Shown here in pieces: positions 47,100 through 58,080 of a stretch of DNA of 64,000 bases. Below the pieces are notes generated by a model. It ran no database searches. It worked only from the letters and a program-made list of their open reading frames with translations, and had not been told where the DNA came from. The position numbers were made by a program, and so were the translations under genes. This stretch comes from Plasmopara viticola (lineage: Eukaryota > Oomycota > Peronosporomycetes > Peronosporales > Peronosporaceae), in the NCBI GenBank assembly GCA_001695595.3, contig MBPM02000029.1, forward strand, positions 291,501-355,500, given 5' to 3'. How positions within the stretch are numbered: the first letter of the stretch is position 1; every line of letters starts with the position of its first letter.

Positions 47100-50000
47100 C
47101 AAATTTTTTGTTGGTATGCGTCTGATTTATCATGCAATCATTGTGGCGAATCCAGAGTACGTACAATGTGCTGCATCAAAGTACATTGAAGACTCGCAAC
47201 GTGTTATCAGTTCCGAAGTTGGGAAATGTGGAGGGCGCAAAGACCAGGCCTTGAAGTTAAGCAAAAGCGTCCCATCAAATGTCTTCGAGTGGGAGGGCTC
47301 AGAACGCTGGTATAAAGCAGATCCACGCTATCAGTGTGACTAGACATGCCCAGAAAAGGTGTGATGCGTCCTCGACCTCGTCGCAGCTGTAAACGGAAGA
47401 AACGTCATCAGTTTGGTGCCAGTATTTGTTACGAGCATTGAGGTCATTATGATGGACATTTTATTTTATATCGGCAAGAATAGGCACAAGCGCATATTCC
47501 GGGCGCCGAAATTTAGACCACTTCGACTCATTGGCAATTCCGAGTGAGAGATGTGGCGTACAATTGATTGATGGGGGCTTGTGTAACAAGTGATTAAAGT
47601 CACGGTTATGGCCGGAAAGGAAGACGAATTTGTTGTAAGTCCAGTCATGAGAAGCTGCACATTGCTCCATTAACTAATGTGGGCCGTGAATAGGTACCAC
47701 TTAAACATTATTACTAAGAAATCGCGCAACTTGCAGATAAAAGGCAGCTGCACCCATCCACTTATCTCGAATTTTGACGTCATTTTCATTAAAATCTCCA
47801 TGCACAAAGACTGTGGTTGCAACGATCCATGCCTGGTAACAAAATCCTGGATTCACGTGAAGCCCGAACTTGAGAAGCGGATGGCATCAAACGAGGCCTT
47901 CTCCGTCCGAATACCTTTTTGTTGGCGCGGAGGAAGTAATTTTGCCAATAAGGCATATTCACTGCCGCCCACGATGTTGAAGCAAAAGAACAGAGATTCA
48001 CCACAAAGGTGTGCCATGTCTGCATCGACAAGATTTAAAAATATCCGAGGCCTGTCCAAGGTTTCTTCATCGTTATACTTCGCAGGATTGGTGCATACAA
48101 AAAATCAAAACCTGACCCCCCCCCCACCAAACAGAGGCCCCGAAAAGAGAGAGAAAGCTAGAGCGAACCAGCGCGGGAACGTATGCGATGTCGAGACCAC
48201 GGCCATTGCGTCGCGGAGGGAGCACAATTGCAGCGCATGAGTACATATACTGTTTCTGGTAGGTTGATACCTCCGTTAGATGTTGGTCAATGTAACCACT
48301 CTTCTGTCTCTGGTCCCCGAATTTTTTGCGTAGTGAAGACCGGCACTTATAATAAGAAAACTTTCACAGTCGCTTTGCTTGTGCCATCACATTCGGTGAA
48401 ATACAAGTCACTGATGCTGTAAACCAAAACAGCGGTAGCACCATTGCACGGAGATTGACTGCTCGCCCGAGATGAGTTTTGGCTCGCTACTTTCATATAC
48501 AACAACGTTTGACCATTGAATCTAGCAAGCGTAGACTTCGAAGGCTCGAATGAAGTGATGAGCTTATGTAAATGCTCAAAAGCCGGACTGAGGCAGCATC
48601 GCCGACTACATGCCAGCCACCGCGTTCAGTAACTAGCCTCGTGCTGGCATAAAGCGGTGAAAAAGAAGAAGATGTGCCTTTTTCACATTAAGACTGAGAC
48701 CAACCGCTTCAGTGTATACCATAATTTGTGCGATCAATCGGGAGCATGCCATAGATCGCGGAGTAGGCTCGTGCAGTCGTCAGGGAAGTGAGCAAGAGAT
48801 GGGGGTCGTCGTCATTTAAAACGGTCAAACTCGTAATGCTTAATTCCGCACGCAAGTAGCATCGCATAGGCTTATTGATTAGAACCAAAATCGCCGAAGA
48901 AAGTGGATCTCCTTGGCACACTTCACAGCCCGACTTGAAAAGTATACCTGCAACTTCAATGACTAGGCAGCGAACAGGCGTTCCTCGGAGAAGTGTCATG
49001 GACCGGCTGCAATAAGCGTCTTCAAACCTCATGAGCTTTAGAGCCAGCAAAAGTGCTGGTTCGTGCTAAAAGCAAACTGTCAAAGGCTTTGGAAAAGCCG
49101 AGGATAGTCATTCCTCTGTCCCTTCGATGTCGGCGTTGTGCCAAAGTTCGCAAATCCTGGAATCGAGAAAGCGCGTAGCAAATGGACCGCCCTTTAACGA
49201 AATCGATTTGGTATGGGTGCAGAATGTGCGAAAGAATATTTTCGAGACGTCGGGCTAGAAATTTTGGCCAAAATTTGGCGTCGTGCTCGAGCTGTGAAAT
49301 TGAGCGATAATTGCTTGGAAGGTGGCGATCCCCACCTTTTACAACTAGCAGATATAAGCCTGGCACTGAGAATTCGACATCTTACTTTGCTTAAAATTGG
49401 CGGCATACATCATTCAATATACCTGAGTCCATTGTGAAAGTTGAGCTGGTAATATGTAGCGAGAACGTCATTCAATCCAACCAAGAAAATTTTTAAGAAA
49501 TTCTTGATGGTCCAGAAAAAGTCGTACCCTGTAAGTGGGGCATCCATCAACTTCCCCTGTTTAGTTGTGACTCATGACGTTGTATATCTCAGCAGTTCTT
49601 GAAACTTAACGGATTGTTGCGACGAGTAGACCCCGAACGTGCAATATACGTCGTTGATTGGTACAGCAAGCTATAATAACGTCTGTGTTCAGCAACCATT
49701 GCAGTAGCGTCGTTTGTAAAACGGCCGTTTTGCAATGTGAAACCTGGTGTCATCACACAATATACGATCTTCGTGAAGGAACGTAAAAAATGTGCAAATC
49801 TATGCCTTTCTTCAATTACGTCTCGGTCGAACTTGTTTTCATCTCGTTTAGAAGCAGAAAGTCTTCAAGAGCTTTGAGGTCTCCATGAGCCGCCTCCAAT
49901 GATGCCCGAGTTCTCGTAGAAGATGACTCTCCGTTTAGTGCTTTAGCCTTACGAAGACTTTGTCGGCGGCCTGCAAGTAGTTCGTCAACGTTATATTTAA

Positions 50001-50890
50001 GGCGCTGCATTTCACGAAGAAAGGCACGATCAACGGCCTTGAGCTCGTCTACAAGTGCACCGGGGCTAGCTCCTGAAAATGGTCACATAAGCACTTAAGA
50101 GTGTGGCGTAGTGTTTCCGTGAAAAGTGAAATCTTCAGCAGTCAGCGAGGGCATTCCCACGCTAGCCGCATGGATTTCGGCTGAGAGTTAGAAGCTAGAG
50201 TAATCTCATTGGGGTAATGATCTACATATTGACACTTTGTGTCGGTAAAGTACCGGGATCTCCGGTACTTTCAAATAGCTTTAATCAAACAAAATCTCAA
50301 GCGATTGCGCTGATCAGCACCTAATAATGTGCGGCGATCGGGAATAATGCTCTTTAGGAATCTAACACCTCCAGCGCTAACGTCCACAGCTGGAGATTGT
50401 TCCTCCCAGAATGAGAAGGGTACGAAGATACTTCCTCCAGAATCGGGTCGATAGGCTCTTAGAATTATATGGCTGCCGTTTAATGAGTAGAAAAAGCGTT
50501 TACGATCTACTACCGTGACGGACGTCACCGATTCCAATGAAAATTCGAAAGTCATCGATATCACAGTCAAGAATGAGATGTCTTAAAATTATTCGTTGCT
50601 TTTGTAAGTGAGCAAGACATTTTTGATGGAAGAAAAGGGTTATAGCCGGAAAATATGATTGCAACGCCATTACAGCCGTCAAAGTCAAAGTTTGTATTCT
50701 TGGACGAATATGCTTGAGCTATCAAATATGCAGAGTTAATGTAGCTTGTGACAGTGCAAAGGCTATCCATCTGGGTGTGCTTGTTCTCTTGGAATGTAAT
50801 GCGATAGTATGCGGTGAGCAGCTTGCCAAACACGCTGTTCATTGCACCACCTTTATGAGTTGGCGCGTTTAAACGACTAATGTTCATGGC
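47100..50890 (-). pseudogene. LINE: endonuclease, RT and zf-RVT (minus)
   Basis: The most complete endonuclease-to-tail LINE in the window. Minus strand: endonuclease start MNISRLNAPTHKGGAMNSVF at 50,887, then GCNGVAIIFSGYNPF; SVTVVDRKRFFYSLNG (50,520-50,470); linker with RRQSLRKAKALNGESSST (about 49,965-49,910); RT fingers NYRSISQLEHDAKF (49,312-49,271), palm A FSKAFDSL (49,096-49,073), motif B CQGDPLSSA (from 48,918), NDDD (48,816-48,805) in place of FADD; thumb and tail SAIYGMLP, IRFSSSGFT (about 47,880-47,853), QCAASHDWT, KWSKFRRPE. Several shifts and stops prevent expression. Confidence 0.85.
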
Positions 50891-51180
50891 CAGGCCGCTC
50901 GAAGCTTAAGGTGACTTAGAGCTGATAGGCGTTAGGGGACTCAATTTAGCTGGTTAGTTCTTCAGGCTTCACTTCCGACGCATTAAAGTTCTTGTCAGAG
51001 GAAGTCATTAAGATGTTGCCCAAGGTCTCACTCGCGGTGATTCAGGATTATCTCGATGGCGTGGAGCGTCTGGGTGCTCAATAAACCCTCAAATTCCTGT
51101 TTCAGCTTTGATGCACACAGCGCTTTAATATTGTGATCCAAGTTATGAAATAACTGTACTCAACACACAAAATCGGTACT

Positions 51181-52436
51181 TCACAGAAGAAGGCGAAATT
51201 TTACTGGGTCGTAGTAAATGGCAGGTACATGGTTATGGAGGAACAAACTAATCTTCACATAAGCTCGGGCGACTTTCCGGTAGTTGTCATCTGGAAATCG
51301 GTCGCTGAGGACGTCTTGAAAAAGCGGCGTGTATTTTCCAGGGCAATCATTAATAATCTGCTGTGTAATGCTTCGATTAGAGCCATGGGTCGTCGATGGC
51401 TTCATTTTATAGAATCGCGGAAGGGCATGTATATTCACAATAATCTCAAATTCGTGTGGGTGAGAGTAAACGAAGGGGGTATTGGCGCTCGGTTGCGCAA
51501 CCAATTCTTCCAGGCGGCCGAGCAAGCCATTACAAATTCTTCAATAGTCTTTGAGAGACTTCTGGAGCACAGGCGATTGTATGGAGACCAGCTCGTACAA
51601 TGCAGTCCGCATCGTCAGCGGTGAGTTCGTCAAAGTCATGGTCACCAAAGGCAAGCTCAAACGATGTTAATTCACTGAAAAGTCAAACTCATGCGGCAAT
51701 CAGTATTTCGGTACGCAGAGACTTAAATTTTAACGTCAGTTATGGCAGAATTTGACGTTGAGCATAGTGCATGGCGGGTGGTCTGTACCCAATCCGGATG
51801 CCGTCGATGGAGCTTTGACATCACCTTTGAAGTCACGAACCCATGAACTCTTGACCATGTACTCGGTGTTGGCACCTTGTGATATCACTTTGTTCGTTTG
51901 CCGCGGCGGCATCGCTTTCGCGTTTGCTGCACAATCCAAAGCGTCCACTTTATTCAAGTGCAAGTTACGTCTAGCATCAGTAGGGTGTTACTTTTCGCAT
52001 TCACGCAGCTTTTCTGCCACATTAGCTATATGAACCGAGCAGCATTTGCGGTGTCTATCGCATCGATACGACTTGATACACTCATTTGTGGTGTCGCGTT
52101 TCTTGCTATTAGAGCAATGGTATCTCCCTTGTCTTGCGTTTTCGTTCGTTTTACCGATGGAGAAGATGATAATGGTGGAATAGTGGGCATGACTGGCTTT
52201 GTATGTGGAACCGGTACAATAGCCTTTAAGCCTTCAAATGGAGTAGAAATTGTTTGAGCTTCAGGAGACAACGGCAAATTCGACGTGGCCCTTGCATTTG
52301 TATGAGACCTGTGCGTGAAGATTGAATCGACCAAGGCTGGTATTGTTTTCTCCGAACTTTCCGAGTTACTGCAAGTCTCCTTTGCCAGTTGCAAGCTTTT
52401 GGCCTCAATAATTTTATGAAGAAGAGGTTGAGCCAA
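51181..52436 (-). pseudogene. Unrecognised minus ORFs upstream of the LINE endonuclease
   Basis: Three minus frames in series: 52,436-52,026 (136 codons, Pro/Ser/Thr-rich, ending NAARFI), 51,963-51,736 (75 codons), and 51,670-51,181 (about 160 codons with one stop near 51,526), reading FGDHDFDELTADDADCIVRA and later LPRFYKMKPSTTHGSNRS. They lie where ORF1 should be but do not resemble the ORF1 readings elsewhere in the window. They may be a different ORF1 type or an invaded host gene. Fewer breaks than most of the region. Confidence 0.4.
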
Positions 52437-52501
52437 TTTATGTGATGGTCCAGCTGCACAGGAGTTGAAGACATCACTTGTAACATCCTAGCGGGTGGCA
52501 A

Positions 52502-53242
52502 ATGAACACCATTTTGGTCTGGCAGCGTGCGAGAGTGTTTGATCTGCGCCAGCTTTATGTGTTAGTTAAAAACATTGCAATTGTTTTTTTAAATCGTACC
52601 TATTTCCGTCACCGTGACAATGGTCTTTCAACTTGTAAAGAAGGTATAGTAGCTGATGGACCAACATAATCCTCTCTATTCGTACTAATCAATACATGAA
52701 GTCGGGTTGGCGTTGTAATTTCTAGACGCTTTGTATCGCTCTGTCGGATTTGAGTGCTTATATTCCTCAGCCGTCTTTCATCTAGTGGTTCGTTATTTTT
52801 TATTTCTGATTTCTTACTGATGTTAGAAACAAATCGAGATTACTGTCTATTGCATTGGCATCATTTAACAGATACGCTCGCAATGCTACAGTTGCCGCTG
52901 ATGGACTGAAATTGCAAGCGCTAATCTCTTTTTGCGTTCACCTGTCGACTTTTTGAGCTTTGACATCTTTAACGGCAACTTGGAAAAGTTAAGGCTTGCG
53001 TCTTTCGACGCAGTCCAAGCTGCCAACTTCGCTCACCGGGAGTGTTTCGTTCCATTTAAGATTTGAAGCGACCGCTTAAAAGGATGTACTACGATTTGCA
53101 AAAGTTACTTTAAGAATAATGGCATCGTTTTGGAAACAGTTTTGGAGCCAAAACTTTAAACTCAAATAAGGTTAATTTCCTTAAATTAAATCTTGAAAGT
53201 GAGGTGTAAGCTGATACCTTCAGTCAGAAAACAAAAGTAAAG
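52502..53242. other. Non-coding gap between divergent elements
   Basis: AT-rich, no ORF of note. It separates the minus-strand LINE from the CRN head and could hold the CRN upstream region, but I see no clear promoter motif. Confidence 0.45.
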
Positions 53243-53690
53243 ATGGTGAAGCTTTTCTGTGTGGTAATTGGAGCGGCAGGAAGCGCGTTCGTCGTGGATA
53301 TCGATGCAGTCCAGTCGGTTGATGACTTGAAAAAGCTATCAAGAAAAACAGTTACGCACAATCACGTGCGATGCCGAAAAACTGCAGTTCTTGGCCAAGA
53401 AGGGCATCGCATGGCTTACTGAAAATGAGGTCAACGGTGTGAGTGACACCAGTGGTCTGACACAATTAATTGCTGCGCGGGCGGAAATCAATGTAGTTGG
53501 CCTTTCGGAGAAAGATGTGCGGCACTAAATCGATGAACAGCAAGTTGCAGCAGAAAGTCGCCCTGTGCATGTGTTGGTGGTGGTTCCACCCGTATATGTG
53601 AGTGGCTCTTTAAGTATTCCGGTTGCTGTACCGATTGGTCTTGAAGAAGATCTGCATTCGTGTGATTATCTCCTTTACTAGCCCGAGTAG
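53243..53690 (+). pseudogene. Crinkler (CRN) effector N-terminal domain, broken
   Basis: An ATG at 53,243 opens [10 protein letters not shown].. with the acidic [14 protein letters not shown] stretch of CRN heads. CRNs are oomycete proteins secreted into host plant cells; the N-terminal LFLAK-type domain directs translocation and a DWL/HVLVVVP-type region follows. Here the frame shifts near 53,330, after which LQFLAK (one residue shorter than usual, about 53,382-53,399) and [14 protein letters not shown] appear, ending in a TAA at 53,526-53,528. HVLVVVP lies further on at about 53,570-53,590 beyond a stop. No C-terminal effector domain follows; LINE ORF1 begins instead. At least one shift and two stops make it a pseudogene. 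Confidence 0.88.
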
Positions 53691-55400
53691 CCATCAACGA
53701 CAGGTGAAATCTTTCTTATCAGCGCCGCGTATCGCAAGCTTGTGTGTAACGGACGACATACTTCACGCTATTAACTGAATTACATTATCGCCAATGTGAG
53801 GATCAAGCCCTCACTCGCTCTGTGACTTTGTCTGCTTGAAGGACATTTGCTTTACGCGCACTAACTGAGACGTCGCTATCAAGATCGGTGGCACTGCGGA
53901 TTTATGTATGGGCCAAAAGCTCATCGTTTAGCCGTATAGGGCTAATGAGCTCTTAGACTAAGTGTATCTCACCCGTATTCCTTCCAAATTGGATGAAGAA
54001 GCCATATATGACAACTGTGTTAACGTAGGATTGCAGCCTTTCGTTGCGTCGAACCAACAAGCCGGCCACTTGGTGTCACGAGATCAAACAATCTGGTTCC
54101 CGCAACACGAAGTTCCGGGTGCCTTGATGTCGAACTGCCAAACGCTCCGTGAAATTCTCGTCCTGGGCTGTGAGTCTTATGTATACGTTAAGCACAAGAA
54201 ACGCTCTCTGAGCAAAGTGATACCTCCCTTAATCGCCGCACGATAAGAGGTTGCTGCGGAGCAAGCACGCCTACACCGCGAGTCAGCACCACTAAAACCA
54301 GCGCATCGCAAGAGCAACGCCGCCCACCGCGATGGTTGGCTGACTGGGCGGAGTACAAGTGGTACAAAGACAAGCCTCTCGGTGTTGCAGACGGGTTAGT
54401 CAGGACTATAATCTTGACCAAATCGTGATAGGCCGCTGCCGCCATCAGATAAGATGATTGGAGTTTTGGCTGACATAGCATCTACTAGACCAACAGCGTC
54501 TCAAGTAAACCTGGCGATTCTTGGTTGTCGTAATTTCAAATTCTTGTTTGCTGGACCCACACCATAAGTAAAGTTTTCAGCCCCCGACTTTTTGTCTCCT
54601 TGACAAAATAAGCCACAAAGTTGGGATATGGAATCGTTATCAGCCAATGGAGTACCCAAAGTAACACTGACGAAGTCGCTGCTCTATACTGAGCGCTCAT
54701 TCAGAATAATCATGAGCCGGTGGCGATTTTGCTGGAACGACAGATAAACAGGCCACACGGAGCCCGCTTAGTCGTCTTTCTGAGGGGCCGTGGGCTCTGC
54801 GCGGGGATTTCATGAATATTGATGGACTGAATGTGCCGGGCAAGAAAGGCGGCATCATGAATAGCATGCTCGGGTAGCTACTAATGGACTACCAATTTAT
54901 CGCCTTCCAGAAAACGAATTCACCAAGGCAGACAATCTTCGGGTCGTGACGAGTTTCATTAACGCTACGACTTGAAAGCTGAAGTCTTTCGGTCTTAATG
55001 CAACAACGAAGAATTATCCGGACGCAACGGTGTTGCCCTCATTCTCTCCGGTTCGCATCCCTTCACCTCGGTGGAGATTGCTACGTCTCATCGTGCTTGC
55101 TCTGTGCTATAGCCTCGCTAATTTTTTCTGGATGTAACAATCAAGAGCCATCAAAAAAAAATTGGACGTTGTCTTCGCACCAGTGGCAATCGCTGATCGC
55201 AAGCGTTTTTTTTACGCGCTGCCCGCCAGGTATACGGATGCGGCTAACCACATCGTTGGCAATCTCAACACACCACTGATCCCGCTAATTGGTGAAGTGA
55301 CTCCATATCCTCACAAGCTTGGTCGAAAAAGGCTAAATATTTGAATAGCGGAGATGGAAGGCATGGACTACCTTTCCGGAAACGCGCCTATTCGCCGGCC
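53691..55400 (+). pseudogene. LINE ORF1 and endonuclease, plus strand
   Basis: ORF1: YIIANVRIKPSLALCDFVCL (about 53,783-53,842), KIGGTADLCMGQKLIV (53,881-53,928), an unbroken 94-codon frame (53,962-54,246) with EEAIYDNCVNVGLQPFVASN and the KHKKRSLSK tail, then TRPTASQVNLAILGCRNFKF (54,489-54,548). Endonuclease: MNIDGLNVPGKKGGIMNSML (54,811-54,870, then a stop), NGVALILSGSHPF, DRKRFFYALPARYTDAANHI (55,195-55,254), GNLN at 55,258-55,269 where GDLN is usual. No RT follows after about 55,400. Broken by stops, with a changed metal-site residue. Confidence 0.85.
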
Positions 55401-56147
55401 CTTTTCTATTGTGTATACTGCAACAGATAACAAATGCAATACGCACCTGGTCCACCAAATTACATGAGTGTTTTGATCTTACGTTTTGTAGCAAGTTGTC
55501 GTATAAATTCAAGCCCTTGTGCTAAAAAAACGAGTTCCCATAAAAGAAGCCTTTTTTAAAATAAAGGCTTTTAACATTCAATATATGTTTGCATACTAAG
55601 GCACGTTGAAAGTATACAGTTTCAGCCTAAGTTGCAGAATCAATCAGAGCTTGTAGAGTCATATTGATGAGGCCACTAAAAATGATTGTGTAGAACAAAC
55701 AACGTTTTTGTTAGAATTTGAGGTAGGACCAAAATCATAACGCTACATTTTATTAGGCTTTGAACTATAATCCATCGCACACGTCAATTCCCTTCAGACT
55801 AAGTATAGTAAGAGAATGCTAATTACAAATCTGTCTGCACGCCTCCTAAATGCAAGATGCTGCGTGAATCCATCTTACGTGGTAGTACTTTCTAGTCGAT
55901 CCCACTCCTACGCCGATTGAGCCCTCGCAAAGGTGCCACAATGCATAAAACCATCTTTTTGCATCTTTGAAGGCGCTATTTGGAAGCCTTTCTGGATGTG
56001 ATAAACCTTAAGAGCGGCTGTGTCAGTAATTCTCCCTGGTGTAGAGCAGCTGGAGCGCAATAGTACGTCCTAACTCTGTATGCAAATTTTCATTTTTACG
56101 GCTTAGAGTACACGAGCTCATGTAACTCCAATGCTAGTGCCAAATGA
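55401..56147. other. AT-rich, no recognisable feature
   Basis: No ORF above 60 codons and no repeat or RNA motif recognised. Confidence 0.5.
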
Positions 56148-57005
56148 CCAAGCCGGATAAAATTAAAGGAATTTTTTCGAAGCAGGTGGTTACTAAAGCA
56201 GTCATTATCACAGCTGAGTAGGTGCGTGTCGCGCTCGCACCCTCCTACCTGGAAGGTCTAGCCAAAAGCTGAATGCTCACCCGTGAAGCAACACTACCGG
56301 AGTATTTTGCCTCCTTGGAGCACAGAAAGAAGCAATTGAGGGCTAAGTTCTTCTAGCGCGGATTGGAAGCCGCCTGCACTCACGTTTTTTTTCGAGCAAG
56401 CAGGGTAGGCGTAATCAGGAAGCCTTGAATGTGAAGTTTCTCATCCTGTATGTTTCCGAATAATCGTGTTTGTAGGCCAGCTTGCTCGTGTCCAATCTTG
56501 ATAGGCTTACAGCTGTCAATCAAAGCAACATCTGCCGCTTTATTAGCGGTACATTGTCCATGCCCGGTCCTAAGGGGCCAAAAAGCTGTTTTTTGCTCAC
56601 TTTAAAGCCTTGAGAGGATTTGGTAGAAGTTGTTCTCTCAGAGCCAGGATACGCTGATCTCCACTCAGGAGCGGACCATCCTTCCGTGTGAAGACCTACA
56701 TAATCATGACAGTTGCGGCAGATGCGCACAATGAAAGCTTAAATCCTGAGAACTTGACAATGATCACTGGAAATCAAGCAGCCGGAAACAGCTTGCTGTG
56801 CACGCAAGCGTACACGAATATACAAGTTCATTTCGAGGCATTCTATACTCTGGTGCGTCATAAAAATCTGCTCACCGGCAAACAATCGCGTTTGGCCGAA
56901 ATGGATACGCCTGTTCTTTCAAGGAAGCAGCAAGAAAATGAGTCAGTATTATTTCGTCTTTATAATGGGACATCTCAATGCGTTGTTAAACTCGAAGTAG
57001 AATAG
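56148..57005 (+). pseudogene. Unrecognised coding remnant
   Basis: From ATG at about 56,147 the plus strand reads PDKIKGIFSKQVVTKAVIIT, a stop, then EATLPEYFASLEHRKKQLRA (about 56,287-56,346), a stop, and later a 105-codon frame (56,688-57,005) with ENLTMITGNQAAGNSLLC. The first pieces look like a once-coding basic/helical protein with isolated stops. No family recognised; they could belong to one decayed mobile element. Confidence 0.35.
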
Positions 57006-58000
57006 ACTGTACATTTTTAGAATTTTGACAGTACGCATTCATTTCTTGACATGGACAAGTAGTATTTGATCCTGGACATGCAGGGGTTTAAGATTGCATG
57101 ATGTCTAAAAACATATGATAGCCAACCAATCACGCGGAACAGGGCTTAGGCGAAACATCTCCTCATCTTTGTTGCTCCCACAGCACAGATTCCTGGAAAT
57201 GCAAACACCCGAAATAGATATGGCACGTATCGAAGATACTGATATCTGTCCTAAGACAGTCGTGCAACGTCTTTAAAGTCTTCCTTAGCAGGCATCTCAG
57301 TTTTACTATCTGCACCGGTTGCGAAAGACTCTTAAAATAGTCGTTTGATTGTGAAAAATATAATCTCTCAAGCAGGTAGCATCGATCCCAATTACTGGTA
57401 TACAGAAAAAATCACTAATAGCCATCATCTTTTGGTAAAAGAGTTTCCTCAAACGGGTAAAAAAGTTCAAAAGACACTTAGATTTATCGATGGGCGGGTA
57501 ATATAGCTCCACAAGAAGAGAAAGGGGTGCAATACGCACTTGATCTTTGTGATGCACGAGAAAACCATGGCTGACAAAGTACTGTTTATCAGACAAAATC
57601 AATCAGAGATGGTCACGGTCGTTGTTTGGCGGCAGGTGCTCTTAACATAAAGACGCTAGGGAGAGTATGAAACTTACTTGACGTCGAACAACCAGAAGCT
57701 ACTAATATCTTGGCTTATTTGAGAGCTAAAAAAACTTAAAATTGCTGCGTTCCAAGAGCTCTTCGGTGATGTATATGTACCATTCTTGCTTGCCGAAGAT
57801 GTCTTTAAGCAACCTTATAGGCAGCGTACACTGCGCCTTAGACGCAGATCTTGAAAAATGCCAGACAACCTTCGTTGAAGGAATTCTCAGCTAAGGTGTC
57901 CTAAGAGCTACCATAACAAACTATCGCATATAGTAGAAAATTGGCCACCATCGAGGCAGTAGTGCAGCAGTCTGTATACCTCAAGCATTCAGTTACCAAC
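57006..58000. other. AT-rich, weak minus-strand ORF
   Basis: A 98-codon minus frame (57,306-57,602) has no recognisable domain. Otherwise nothing seen. Confidence 0.4.
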
Positions 58001-58002
58001 AC

Positions 58003-58080
58003 TGTGGCTCGAGTGGTTAGTCGCTCAACCTTAGAGGTGCCTGGTTCGTTGCCTTGGGAATTCGAATTTCAGGCAGCCAG
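58003..58080 (+). repeat. tRNA-derived (SINE-like) sequence
   Basis: TGGCTCGAGTGGTTAGTCGC is a near-consensus pol III A box and D arm; a B-box-like GGAATTCGAATTTC lies about 38 nt downstream. A CAACCTTAGAGGT stretch between them could be an anticodon arm with UAG (Leu-like), but the acceptor stem does not close. Most likely a SINE head or tRNA pseudogene. Confidence 0.5.

Larger units (their letters stand above)
42820..48780 (-). repeat. Right arm of the large imperfect inverted repeat
   Basis: Inside to outside: LINE ORF1 (+), X (+), ORF Z (-), single 143-bp unit, LINE 3' half (-). It mirrors 32,600-38,650. On this side the LINE continues outward through RT and endonuclease to about 50.89 kb, whereas the left arm loses recognisable LINE sequence just outside 32.6 kb. 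Confidence 0.75.

Noticed and set aside
47677..48240. 187-codon plus-strand ORF
   Set aside because: It is antisense to the LINE post-RT region, whose minus reading matches the left-arm LINE.
53243..53690. Treating the CRN reading as a functional effector gene
   Set aside because: The frame shifts near 53,330, a TAA follows at 53,526-53,528, and no C-terminal effector domain is present.
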